This document shows, piece by piece, positions 16,176 to 24,197 of a stretch of DNA of 64,000 nucleotides. The stretch comes from Caballeronia ptereochthonis. Lineage in GTDB: Bacteria; Pseudomonadota; Gammaproteobacteria; Burkholderiales; Burkholderiaceae. The translations under genes were made by a program, and so were the position numbers. How positions within the stretch are numbered: the stretch's first letter is position 1; the number at the start of each line of letters is the position of its first letter. Below the pieces are notes generated by a model. It had not been told where the DNA came from. It did not search any database and saw only the letters and a list, made by a program, of their open reading frames with translations. The stretch covers positions 62,001-126,000 of the forward strand of contig NZ_FCOB02000018.1 of NCBI RefSeq assembly GCF_001545075.1, given 5' to 3'.

Positions 16176-16364
16176 ATGACAACGCGAGCCGCAGATGACG
16201 ATGTCGAAGAAAGATTGCGATCGCAGCTTCGGCGAATCAGTCAACTCGAGCAGGAAAATACGGCGCTCAGAGAAGTGAACGACATATTGCGGAAAGCCGT
16301 CGCGTACTACGCACCGGTTTGTGCTCGGTTGTTTGAGCGAGAGACGGCACCCTTGGGGGATTAG
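16176..16364 (+). CDS. Small coiled-coil protein resembling the tail of IS3-family OrfA
   Basis: A 62-residue frame; residues 10-45 form a leucine-zipper-like helix (LRRISQLEQENTALREVNDI then LRKA) very like the C-terminal zipper of IS3-family transposase OrfA. The helix-turn-helix half of OrfA is absent. GAAGGA lies two bases before the ATG, close for a ribosome binding site. It may be a remnant or a domesticated piece; no other IS sequence is visible nearby. Confidence 0.4.
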   Translation: MTTRAADDDVEERLRSQLRRISQLEQENTALREVNDILRKAVAYYAPVCARLFERETAPLGD

Positions 16365-16448
16365 CAGATTCCGCCATTCCGACTTTCATGTCCGTCATGC
16401 CGCGCCGCGTAAAGTCTGAAGGAGCATCCCGGTAACGCCGGGTTCAGC

Positions 16449-16485
16449 ATGGGCGGACGCTTGTCCAAGGCAAGCGCCCGCCCAT
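16449..16485. terminator. Long hairpin between convergent genes
   Basis: A 15-base stem (16449-16463 against 16471-16485, one mismatch) with a 7-base loop, GC-rich (GGGCGG ... CCGCCC). It lies between the convergent coiled-coil ORF and the isochorismatase-like hydrolase and could terminate both, although neither side has a clear T-run. Confidence 0.45.
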
Positions 16486-16564
16486 TGACTGTCAATCGTC
16501 GAATTTCACTTCGCGCGTGAGCTTCGCGATGTCAGCCAGCACTTTCCTGCGCGCGCGGCGCATA

Positions 16565-17203
16565 TCAGCTCCTGTCGTACGAGAACTGGATGCCGGCCGT
16601 GCCGCCGGTCTCGACGAAAAGGTTCACGAAGGCCGGGACGGTCTCGCTGCGTGCCCAGTCGCGTTGCAGCTCACAGAACAGCTGGGCGACGCTGATCATC
16701 TTGCCGCCTGCCTGCTCGATACGGCGCAACGCGGCCTCGTGCGCCGCGACGGACGTTCCGCCGACCGCATCGACCACGACGTAGACCTCATAGCCGGCTT
16801 TCAAGGCATCGAGCGCCGGGAAAGTCAGGCAGGCTTCCGTCCAGAGCGCGGTCATGATCAGCTTCTTGCGGCCGGTTGCCTCGACGGCCTTGCGGAATTC
16901 GACGTCTTCCCACGAGTTGATGCTCGTGCGATCGTAGGTCGGATAGTCGCCCAGCACCGCGCGCAGTTGCGGAATGGGCGGCTTGTTCAGGCCGGTCTTC
17001 ACGTTGACCGTCGAATGGATGATCGGCAGCTTGTATGTGACCGCGGCCTTCGAGGTTCCCACGATGTTGTTGACCAGTTGCTGGCGATCCATCGACGCAA
17101 TGGAGTTCACCTGGACCGGCTGGTAATCGATGACGATGAAGGCCGCATTCTGCGGCGTCAGAAGATGATCGTTCGCGGGATCGCGAACGGGTTCGCTTGC
17201 CAT
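16565..17203 (-). CDS. Isochorismatase-family cysteine hydrolase
   Basis: A 212-residue alpha/beta hydrolase of the YcaC/isochorismatase family. Asp26 (FIVIDYQ) and Cys125 (WTEACLTFPA) fit the catalytic pair; the third catalytic position, lysine in many members, appears to be Arg92 (DRTSINSW). The ATG at 17203 has GGAGA upstream. Divergent from a LysR regulator at 17433. Amide or carbamoyl substrates are typical for the family; the true one is unknown. Confidence 0.82.
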   Translation of the reverse strand: MASEPVRDPANDHLLTPQNAAFIVIDYQPVQVNSIASMDRQQLVNNIVGTSKAAVTYKLPIIHSTVNVKTGLNKPPIPQLRAVLGDYPTYDRTSINSWEDVEFRKAVEATGRKKLIMTALWTEACLTFPALDALKAGYEVYVVVDAVGGTSVAAHEAALRRIEQAGGKMISVAQLFCELQRDWARSETVPAFVNLFVETGGTAGIQFSYDRS

Positions 17204-17432
17204 GCTTGTCTCCAGAATCAGTGCGGGAAGTGAGAGGGGATCTCCATGATCGGATGCGTCGCGCATCCGGTCTGCAGGCAGCGATGATCCTATGCGCACA
17301 TCGAGCCGGCTTCCAGTCTCGAAAAAAGCCGTCTGTGTTCTATGAGCGGAACAACCGCGGGGGCTTCCGCGCAGGGGCCTGTCGCATCTCGATACCTTAA
17401 GATGCCTTTATTGTTCTGGAGAAGGAACAGTA

Positions 17433-18329
17433 ATGGACGACTTGAACGACATCTTCTACTTCGTGAAAGTGGTCGACAACCACGGATTCACTCAAGCCGG
17501 CCGCGCGCTCAACGTGCCGAAGTCCAAGCTGAGCCGTCGCATCGCCGAACTTGAAGCCAGGTACGGCGTGCGACTGCTGAACCGGTCCACGCGGCATTTT
17601 TCGGTGACGGAGACCGGACGGGAGTTCTACGAGCGCTGCATCGCCGTGCTCGTGGAAGCGGATGCCGCCCGCGAGGTCATGGAGCGCAGGCTTTCGGAGC
17701 CTCAGGGCGTGGTGCGCATGAGTTGCCCCACGACGCTGCTCGAATACCGCATCGGGAATCTGGTGGCCGACTTCATGATGCAATACCCCAAGGTGCAGAT
17801 CCTTCTCGATGCAACGAATCGCCGGGTCGATGTCCTGGGCGAAGGCCTCGATCTCGCGCTGCGCGTCCGTTTTCCGCCGCTCGAAGACAGCGGGCTCGTC
17901 ATGCGCGTGCTGTCCGGAAGCCCGCAGCGTCTCGTTGCCGCTCCGGCGCTCGTCGAGCGGCACAGAAAGGTCGCGCATCCCGCGGATCTCGTCGGCATGC
18001 CGAGCCTCGACTGGGGACCGCAGCGCGATCATGCATGGGATCTGCTCGGACCGGAGGGAACGGAAGCCCGGGTGAGCCACACGCCGCGCTACATCACCGA
18101 CGATATGACGGTGCTTCGGCAGGCCGCCCTGAGAGGCGTGGGCGTCGTGCAGATGCCCTGCATGGTCGTCGAGGATGAGCTCGAAAAGGGCGGCCTGGTC
18201 GACGTCGTGCCGGGCTGGACGCCCAAGGGCGGGCTGGTACATGCCGTGTTTCCTTCGCGCAGAGGCTTGTTGCCGGCCGTGCGGCTGCTCATCGACCATC
18301 TCGCCACGCATATACGCAAGGATGAGTGA
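17433..18329 (+). CDS. LysR-type transcriptional regulator
   Basis: A 298-residue regulator with N-terminal winged helix (VKVVDNHGFTQAGRALNVPK) and effector domain. It is close in layout to the second LysR at 24198 (both start M-x-D-L-N-D and end AVFPSRRGL-x-P), so the two are paralogues. It lies divergent from the hydrolase at 16565 and upstream of a pirin gene, the common LysR/pirin/hydrolase module of Burkholderiaceae. The ribosome binding site GAAGGA sits inside a small inverted repeat (TGTTC at 17412, GAACA at 17425). Confidence 0.85.
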   Translation: MDDLNDIFYFVKVVDNHGFTQAGRALNVPKSKLSRRIAELEARYGVRLLNRSTRHFSVTETGREFYERCIAVLVEADAAREVMERRLSEPQGVVRMSCPTTLLEYRIGNLVADFMMQYPKVQILLDATNRRVDVLGEGLDLALRVRFPPLEDSGLVMRVLSGSPQRLVAAPALVERHRKVAHPADLVGMPSLDWGPQRDHAWDLLGPEGTEARVSHTPRYITDDMTVLRQAALRGVGVVQMPCMVVEDELEKGGLVDVVPGWTPKGGLVHAVFPSRRGLLPAVRLLIDHLATHIRKDE

Positions 18330-18466
18330 TCGCTCGCCGTGCGATGACCGGCTGAGCCCCGCGCATCGATTGTTCCTTCGATAGGACACTGTGTACGGCC
18401 GCGCAATCTACCGCCGCCGCCGGCCAGTTTCTATTCTTCCTTCGTCGAACGAGCCGGAGGTTCACG

Positions 18467-19276
18467 ATGAAGAAGATTCTTGGCACATATGGCAATTCGG
18501 TCGCGCACTGCGATGCGCCCGGCTTGCCGGTGCGCACCTTGTTCTCCCATCAGTCGATGGGCGACTACGTCGACCCGTTCCTGATGCTGAACCACGCGGG
18601 GCCCGCGTACCTCGTGTCAGCGGAAAAGTACCCGGAAGACGGGCGGCGCTTTCGGGACGGCGTCCAGAAGATCACGCTCGTGTATCAGGGCGAACTGGAA
18701 CGAACCGGCCCGAGCGGCTGCGGCGGCCGGCTGGCCGCCGGCGACGTGCACTGGATGACGGCCGGCGCGCACGACGCATGTGAGCGGTCTCAACTACACG
18801 GCATGCAGGAGTGGGTCCAGCTTTGGGTCAATGTCCCCGCAACCCACCGGCAGGCCATCTTCCATCCTCGGACCTTCGCGGCAAGGGACATACCCACGGT
18901 CCCGCTTCCCGACTACGCCGGGCACGTGAGGATCATCGCGGGCAACTACGCGGGGGTACGCGGACCTGCCCACACCTTTACGCCGATGGACGTCTGGGAC
19001 GTCAGGCTGAATCCGGCAAGCACCACGACGTTGCGTGTCGCTGCGGGCCGGCCGCTGGTTCTCGTCGTGCTGCGCGGCCGGATCACGGTCAACGATGATC
19101 CGCGGCCCGTGAACGAAGCTCAATTGACGCTGTTCGATCGCGAAGGCGCCGATGTGCGGATCAAGGCCGAGACACATGCCACCATGCTCGCGCTGAGCGG
19201 CGAGCCCATCGCCGGATCGGACGCCGGGTCCACACGCGACGCGGCACGCGATCGCGCGATCTCCCTCGTTCACTAG
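18467..19276 (+). CDS. Pirin-family protein with lost metal-binding residues
   Basis: A 269-residue bicupin beginning MKKILGTYGNSVAHCDAPG, collinear without gaps over the first 110 residues with the pirin at 23168. The pirin ligands, His61, His63, His105 and Glu107 in the sister protein, are Arg61, Arg63, Cys105 and Arg107 here. Iron binding and quercetinase activity are therefore unlikely. GGAGG precedes the ATG. It begins the rightward run that continues with the FAH-family and monooxygenase genes. Confidence 0.82.
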   Translation: MKKILGTYGNSVAHCDAPGLPVRTLFSHQSMGDYVDPFLMLNHAGPAYLVSAEKYPEDGRRFRDGVQKITLVYQGELERTGPSGCGGRLAAGDVHWMTAGAHDACERSQLHGMQEWVQLWVNVPATHRQAIFHPRTFAARDIPTVPLPDYAGHVRIIAGNYAGVRGPAHTFTPMDVWDVRLNPASTTTLRVAAGRPLVLVVLRGRITVNDDPRPVNEAQLTLFDREGADVRIKAETHATMLALSGEPIAGSDAGSTRDAARDRAISLVH

Positions 19277-19340
19277 ACCACTCGCCAACGGTCGAGCGAG
19301 GCCTCGACCTCCCTTCACGCTGATAACACATGGAGATCCA

Positions 19341-20198
19341 ATGCGGTACATCCACTTTTCTCCCGACAACCGTCGCCGGCTGCTCGGAGTCGTGCAGGGC
19401 AATACGATCCGCTCGCTCGGCGAAACAACCCTCGATGACCTGCTCGCGCGTGGCGTCGACCTCGCATCCTGGGGCGCGTCGCATCACGTGGACGGCGAGG
19501 AATTCCCCCTCGGCTCGGTGACGTACCTGCCGCCGCTCGCACGTCCTGGCAAGCTGCTTTGCATCGGGCTCAACTACGCGGATCACACGAAGGAAAGCCC
19601 GTATGAGCAGCCGGACTATCCGACGATCTTCCCGCGCTTCAACTCCAGCCTGATCGGCCACGAGGCTCCGATGATCCGGCCGCGTATTTCCGATTCGCTC
19701 GATTTCGAGGGAGAGCTGGCGGTCATCCTCGGCAGCGGAGGCCGACATATTCCGAAGCGGCGTGCGCTCTCCTGCGTCGCGGGTTATTCGATCTTCAATG
19801 ACGGTTCCGTGCGCGAGTACCAGTTCAAGTCGCCGCAATGGACGGTCGGCAAGAACTTCGACGGCACGGGCGCCTTCGGCCCGGTGTTCGTCACCGCCGA
19901 CGAAGTGCCCGCGGGCGGCGCGGGCCTGAAGCTCGAAACGCGCCTGAACGGCGAGGTCGTGCAATCGGCGAATACGAGCGACATGCTGCACGACGTCGCT
20001 TCCCTGATCTCGATCATCAGCGAGGCGATCACGCTCGAAGCCGGCGACGTCATCGTGAGCGGCACGCCCGCCGGCATCGGCTGGGCGCGCGAGCCCAGGC
20101 TGATCATGCGTCCCGGCGACGCATGCGAAGTCGAGATCGAAGGACTTGGCGTATTGCGCAACGTCGTCGTCGACGAAGACGCTGCGATCGAGCGCTGA
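19341..20198 (+). CDS. Fumarylacetoacetate hydrolase family protein
   Basis: A 285-residue FAH-fold protein with the metal-binding pattern DFEGELAVILG and the downstream YSIFNDGSVREYQ and GTPAGIGWAREP segments. Family members hydrolyse or hydrate acylpyruvates and 2-oxo acids in aromatic meta pathways. Its position directly before an aromatic monooxygenase and an extradiol-type dioxygenase fits the last step of such a route. GGAG lies before the ATG. Confidence 0.87.
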   Translation: MRYIHFSPDNRRRLLGVVQGNTIRSLGETTLDDLLARGVDLASWGASHHVDGEEFPLGSVTYLPPLARPGKLLCIGLNYADHTKESPYEQPDYPTIFPRFNSSLIGHEAPMIRPRISDSLDFEGELAVILGSGGRHIPKRRALSCVAGYSIFNDGSVREYQFKSPQWTVGKNFDGTGAFGPVFVTADEVPAGGAGLKLETRLNGEVVQSANTSDMLHDVASLISIISEAITLEAGDVIVSGTPAGIGWAREPRLIMRPGDACEVEIEGLGVLRNVVVDEDAAIER

Positions 20199-20229
20199 AC
20201 GATCGTTGCATTCCCCTGAAGGAGGAGAC

Positions 20230-22026
20230 ATGAGAAAGATTCGCGTCCCGGTTTTCGTGGTGGGTGCGGGGCCCGCCGGACTCACGGCCGCCGCATTGCT
20301 GGCGAAATACGGCGTCGAGGTGCTGGCGATCACGCGCTATCCCGGCACCGCCCATTCGCCTCGCGCGCACATCACGAATCAGCGCACCGTCGAGGTATTT
20401 CGCGATCTGGGCATCGAGGATCGCGTGCGCGCTCTGGCCATGCCCCAGGAGCTGATGTCGAACAACGTCTGGGCGACGAGCTTCGCCGGCACGGAGATCG
20501 CCCGGCTGCAGACGTGGGGCACCGGCATCAGCCGCAAGTCCGACTACGAGGCGGCGAGTCCGTCACACATGTGCAATGCTCCGCAGCACCTGCTCGAGCC
20601 GGTCATCCTGTCGGCGGCGCGCGAATATGGCGCAAAGGTGCTCTTCGACACCGAGCTGGTGTCCATCCGGCAGACCGAAGAGGCCGTCTATTCGCGGCTC
20701 GTCGATCGCGTGACGGGCGAAGAGATCGAGGTGATCTCCGACTACGCGGTGGGCGCGGACGGCGCGCAGAGCGTCGTCGTCAGGGATCTCGGCTTCGAGA
20801 TGGACGGAGAGATGGGGCTCGGCTGCGCGGTCAATTGCTGGCTGGAAGTCGATCTGGCGAAGTACACGGCGCATCGTCCGGGCGTGCTGTACTGGATGGC
20901 CCAGCCGGGCAGCGACTACTGGGTGGGCAGCGGCACCTGGATCTGCGTGCGCCCGTGGAACGAATGGGTCCTGCTCTTCATGTACGACCCGAAAGAGGGC
21001 GAGCCCGACCTCAGCGAGGAAGCCGTGATCGCGCGCGCCCGCGCCACCATCGGCGAGACGGACATTCCCGTTCGCGTAAAGGCGGTTTCGAAGTGGACCA
21101 TCAACCGGATGGTCGCGCGCACCATGGTCAAGGGACGCGTCGCGATCGCCGGCGATGCCGCGCACCGGCATCCGCCGGCCAACGGGCTCGGCTCGAATAC
21201 GTCCGTGCAGGATGCATTCAACCTGGCATGGAAGCTCGCGATGATCGTCAAGGGGCAGGCTTCCCCCGCGCTCCTGCAAACCTATTCGGACGAGCGTCAG
21301 CCGGTTGCCCAGGGCGTCGTGAACCGGGCGATCAAATCGGTCGGTGAGATGCTCCCGATCGCGAATGCCCTCGGCTTCTCGCAAGGACAAAGCGCCGCGG
21401 ACGGCTGGGCCTCGCTCAACGAGTTGTTCTCGGACTGCGAAACCGGCAAGGCGCGCCGCAAGGCGCTCGCGCAGGCCGTCGAGCTGCAGAACTATCAGTT
21501 CAACTGTCACGGCGTCGAGCTGGGGCAGCGGTACGACTCGGCGGCGATCGTACGCGATGGCGCGAACTTCCCCGCCCCCTCGCGTGACCCCGAGCTGTAC
21601 TACCAGCCCACCACGACGCCCGGAGCGTATCTTCCGCATGCGTGGATCGAGCGCGAGGGCGAGCGGGTTTCGACGCTCGATCTGGTCGGCAAAGGCGTGT
21701 TCACGGTGCTCACCGGAAGGGGTGGGCAGGCATGGCTCGATGCGGCGCGACAGGTCGCCGACGAGTTCGGCATCCGGATCGATGCGGTGTCGATCGCGCA
21801 TGCGACCGAGACCTTCGATGCATACGGCCAGTGGGCCGCGCACAGCGAGATCGAGGATGACGGCTGCCTGCTGGTGCGGCCGGACCGCTTCGTCGCCTGG
21901 CGCTCGGTCAGGCGCGCGACGGACCCCGCGATGGAATTGCGACGCGTGCTCACGCGGATCCTCGGCACGGCGCCGCGCGCATCGAGCGGCATGGACGCGC
22001 ATGCCGAGACGGGAGTCGAGTCATGA
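20230..22026 (+). CDS. FAD-dependent aromatic monooxygenase (2,4-dichlorophenol 6-monooxygenase / TfdB-like)
   Basis: A 598-residue flavoprotein hydroxylase: FAD motif Gly12-x-Gly14-x2-Gly17 (VVGAGPAG), PRAHITNQRTVEVFRDLG after residue 45, GADGAQS near 180, and GDAAHRHPPANGLGSN near 308. Length and these segments closely follow phenol hydroxylases of the TfdB group. It should hydroxylate a phenol to a catechol using NAD(P)H and oxygen. The start is the ATG at 20230 with GGAGGAG upstream. It overlaps the VOC gene by ATGA, so the two products are made together. Confidence 0.85.
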   Translation: MRKIRVPVFVVGAGPAGLTAAALLAKYGVEVLAITRYPGTAHSPRAHITNQRTVEVFRDLGIEDRVRALAMPQELMSNNVWATSFAGTEIARLQTWGTGISRKSDYEAASPSHMCNAPQHLLEPVILSAAREYGAKVLFDTELVSIRQTEEAVYSRLVDRVTGEEIEVISDYAVGADGAQSVVVRDLGFEMDGEMGLGCAVNCWLEVDLAKYTAHRPGVLYWMAQPGSDYWVGSGTWICVRPWNEWVLLFMYDPKEGEPDLSEEAVIARARATIGETDIPVRVKAVSKWTINRMVARTMVKGRVAIAGDAAHRHPPANGLGSNTSVQDAFNLAWKLAMIVKGQASPALLQTYSDERQPVAQGVVNRAIKSVGEMLPIANALGFSQGQSAADGWASLNELFSDCETGKARRKALAQAVELQNYQFNCHGVELGQRYDSAAIVRDGANFPAPSRDPELYYQPTTTPGAYLPHAWIEREGERVSTLDLVGKGVFTVLTGRGGQAWLDAARQVADEFGIRIDAVSIAHATETFDAYGQWAAHSEIEDDGCLLVRPDRFVAWRSVRRATDPAMELRRVLTRILGTAPRASSGMDAHAETGVES

Positions 22027-22958
22027 CATCGACAACGATCAGCCGCGCGCGTTTCGGCATCCACTCGATCGACCATTTCGCGCTCGATGTGCCGAATCTC
22101 GACGAGGCGACGCGCTTTCTCGACGCCTTCGGCTTCCGGCTGGAGCCGCGGCCGGGACAGTTGCTGCTGCGCACGCCTGGAAGCGACCACGTGTGGGCGA
22201 GGGTCCGCGAGGGCGGCCGAAAACAGCTCGCGTATCTGGCGCTGCACTGTTTCGCCGACGACTTCGCTCCGCTGTGCGAGCAGGTCCTGAACGCCGGTGG
22301 AACGGCCGCCGAGCCTGCGCGGCTCGCGCCGGACGACGGTTTCTGGTTCCACGATCCGGACGGCAACCTGCTGCAGCTGAAGCCCGGCGTAAAGACGTCG
22401 CCCGGCTGCAAGCCGGTCGCGCGCCGGGAGCCGGCGCCTTTGCGTTCGCGTGGCGCGTCCGCTCGCGCCGATGCGCCGCCGACGCGGCCCACGCGGCTGT
22501 CGCACGTGCTGATGTTCACGCCGGACGTGCGCCAGGCGGTCGCCTTCTACGAGCGCTCGCTCGGCCTCGCGCTTTCCGACGGGTCCGAGGGTATCGTCGC
22601 GTTTCTGCACGCGCGCCACGGCAGCGATCACCATCTGGTCGCATTCGCGCAGGGGGCGGCGAAGGGCTGGCATCACAGCGCGTGGGATGTCGCGACCATC
22701 GATGAGGTCGGAGTCGGCAAGATGCAGATGCAACGCGCGGGCTATGTCGAAGGGTGGGGCGTGGGGCGGCACGTGCTCGGGTCGAACTACTTCCAGTATG
22801 TGCGCGATCCCTGGGGTTCCTACTGGGAATATTCCGCCGATATCGACTACGTCGGAGCGGGCGTCGAGTGGCCGAGCGGCAATCATCCGCCCGAGGACTC
22901 GCTGTATCTCTGGGGGCCGGACGTGCCGGCGTATTTCTTCGAGAACACCGAGGCCTGA
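22023..22958 (+). CDS. Two-domain VOC-family extradiol-type ring-cleavage dioxygenase
   Basis: A 311-residue protein with two vicinal-oxygen-chelate modules joined by a linker around residue 140-155. The second module carries the extradiol triad: His in RLSHVLMF, His in GWHHSAWDV and Glu in GSYWEYSAD, plus the conserved GRHVLGSNYF segment. It probably meta-cleaves the catechol made by the preceding monooxygenase. Translationally coupled to that gene (ATGA overlap). Confidence 0.8.
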   Translation: MTSTTISRARFGIHSIDHFALDVPNLDEATRFLDAFGFRLEPRPGQLLLRTPGSDHVWARVREGGRKQLAYLALHCFADDFAPLCEQVLNAGGTAAEPARLAPDDGFWFHDPDGNLLQLKPGVKTSPGCKPVARREPAPLRSRGASARADAPPTRPTRLSHVLMFTPDVRQAVAFYERSLGLALSDGSEGIVAFLHARHGSDHHLVAFAQGAAKGWHHSAWDVATIDEVGVGKMQMQRAGYVEGWGVGRHVLGSNYFQYVRDPWGSYWEYSADIDYVGAGVEWPSGNHPPEDSLYLWGPDVPAYFFENTEA

Positions 22959-22969
22959 TGCTTGAATAG

Positions 22970-23010
22970 CGAATGCGGCGAAGTGCGTTCGATCACGACA
23001 GCCGCATTCG
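22970..23010 (+). terminator. Hairpin after the monooxygenase/dioxygenase operon
   Basis: CGAATGCGGC (22970-22979) pairs perfectly with GCCGCATTCG (23001-23010) around a 21-base loop, 12 bases after the dioxygenase stop. No T-run follows. Confidence 0.35.
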
Positions 23011-23055
23011 GCTCGAAGGCGGCCGCCGCATGCGTCCGGATTTGACGGGATCGCT

Positions 23056-23166
23056 TCAGACCTGCTTCTTTTCGGCGTCGAGAGGGCCGCGCTCTTCAAT
23101 GAGGAAGGCCATGAGAGCGCGGACCTTCGTAGTCTTCTGGAGGCTACGTCGTGCCGTAAGTCCGTC
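23056..23166 (-). pseudogene. C-terminal remnant of a LysR-type regulator
   Basis: Minus-strand codons ending at a TGA (23058-23056) read LTARRSLQKTTKVRALMAFL and then IEERGPLDAEKKQV. This resembles the last 30-35 residues of LysR regulators (compare SRRGLMPSVRKLIDFLAERL in the gene at 24198). The rest of the gene is missing; it ends against the pirin stop. Confidence 0.45.
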
Positions 23167-23167
23167 G

Positions 23168-24070
23168 TCACCTGGGACTGGGCGCGTCGGATGTCTGTTT
23201 CGCTGCCGGCCGCGCCTCCCCGAAGCGTCCGCTGTTGAAGTCGCGCACGGCCTGACTGATTTCCTCGGCCGAATTCATCACGAACGGTCCATAGGCGACG
23301 ACCGGCTCGTCGATTGGCTCGCCGCTCAGCAGCAGGACAGTGGCGTCGTTGACTGCCTCGATGCGCACGTCAGTTTCCTCGCGTCCGAATACGACCACCT
23401 GACTGGCGTTGACCGACTCCTCTCCGTTGACCAGCACTTGGCCGCTCAACACCACGAGCGCCAGCGACCTTCCGGCCGGCAGCCTGAAATCAGCGGAGCG
23501 CGCACCCACGAGGCGCACGTCCCAGACGTCGAGCGGTGTGTAGGTCAGCGCGGGGCCTTTCTGTCCGCCATAGCTGCCGGCGATCACCCTCACGCGCCCT
23601 GCGCCGCCGGGCAATTCGACTGACGGAATTGCGCCGTCGTGCAGCGTTTGGTAGCGCGGCGGGACCATCTTCTCGCGAGCGGGCAGATTGACCCACAACT
23701 GCACCATCTCCAGCGTGCCCCCATTCTTCGCGAAAGCAGGCGAATGAAATTCCTCGTGAAGGATGCCCGAACCGGCGGTCATCCACTGCACGTCCCCAGG
23801 ACCGATGAGGCCTCCGCCGCCGGACGAGTCGCGATGCTCCAGCTCGCCCTGGTAGACGATCGTCACCGTCTCGAACCCACGGTGCAGATGCTGCCCCACG
23901 CCTCTGCGCGCCGAAGTCGGAGCGAAACGCTCCGGCCCGGCATAATCGAGCATCAGGAACGGGCTGAGACCGCTGCCGACAGCGGAATGAGAAAACAAGG
24001 TACGAACGGGGAAACCGTCACCGACCCAATGAGAGCGGTTGTTCGTATAGGTGCCGAGAATCTTCTTCAT
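23168..24070 (-). CDS. Pirin-family protein with intact metal site
   Basis: A 300-residue bicupin. The metal-binding residues His61, His63 (HLHRGFETVT), His105 and Glu107 (ILHEEFHS) are all present, so iron binding and quercetin-2,3-dioxygenase-like activity are possible. The ATG at 24070 has AAGGAC upstream; the longer frame lacks a signal. Divergent from the LysR gene at 24198, which probably regulates it. Confidence 0.88.
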   Translation of the reverse strand: MKKILGTYTNNRSHWVGDGFPVRTLFSHSAVGSGLSPFLMLDYAGPERFAPTSARRGVGQHLHRGFETVTIVYQGELEHRDSSGGGGLIGPGDVQWMTAGSGILHEEFHSPAFAKNGGTLEMVQLWVNLPAREKMVPPRYQTLHDGAIPSVELPGGAGRVRVIAGSYGGQKGPALTYTPLDVWDVRLVGARSADFRLPAGRSLALVVLSGQVLVNGEESVNASQVVVFGREETDVRIEAVNDATVLLLSGEPIDEPVVAYGPFVMNSAEEISQAVRDFNSGRFGEARPAAKQTSDAPSPR

Positions 24071-24197
24071 GATGATGTCCTTGAATGCGACACAAGATCG
24101 CGTTTGCATCTTCATAAAGTAGGGCAGTCGTCTCTCTTTCAGTAGAGGGCGCTGGTTATCCACTGTGTCTCACCAATGGAACGATCGGACATAGGCG

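Noticed and set aside
20563..22002. 479-residue minus-strand frame opposite the TfdB-like monooxygenase
   Set aside because: Antisense shadow in GC-rich DNA; the composition is typical of reversed coding sequence and the sense strand is a textbook flavoprotein.
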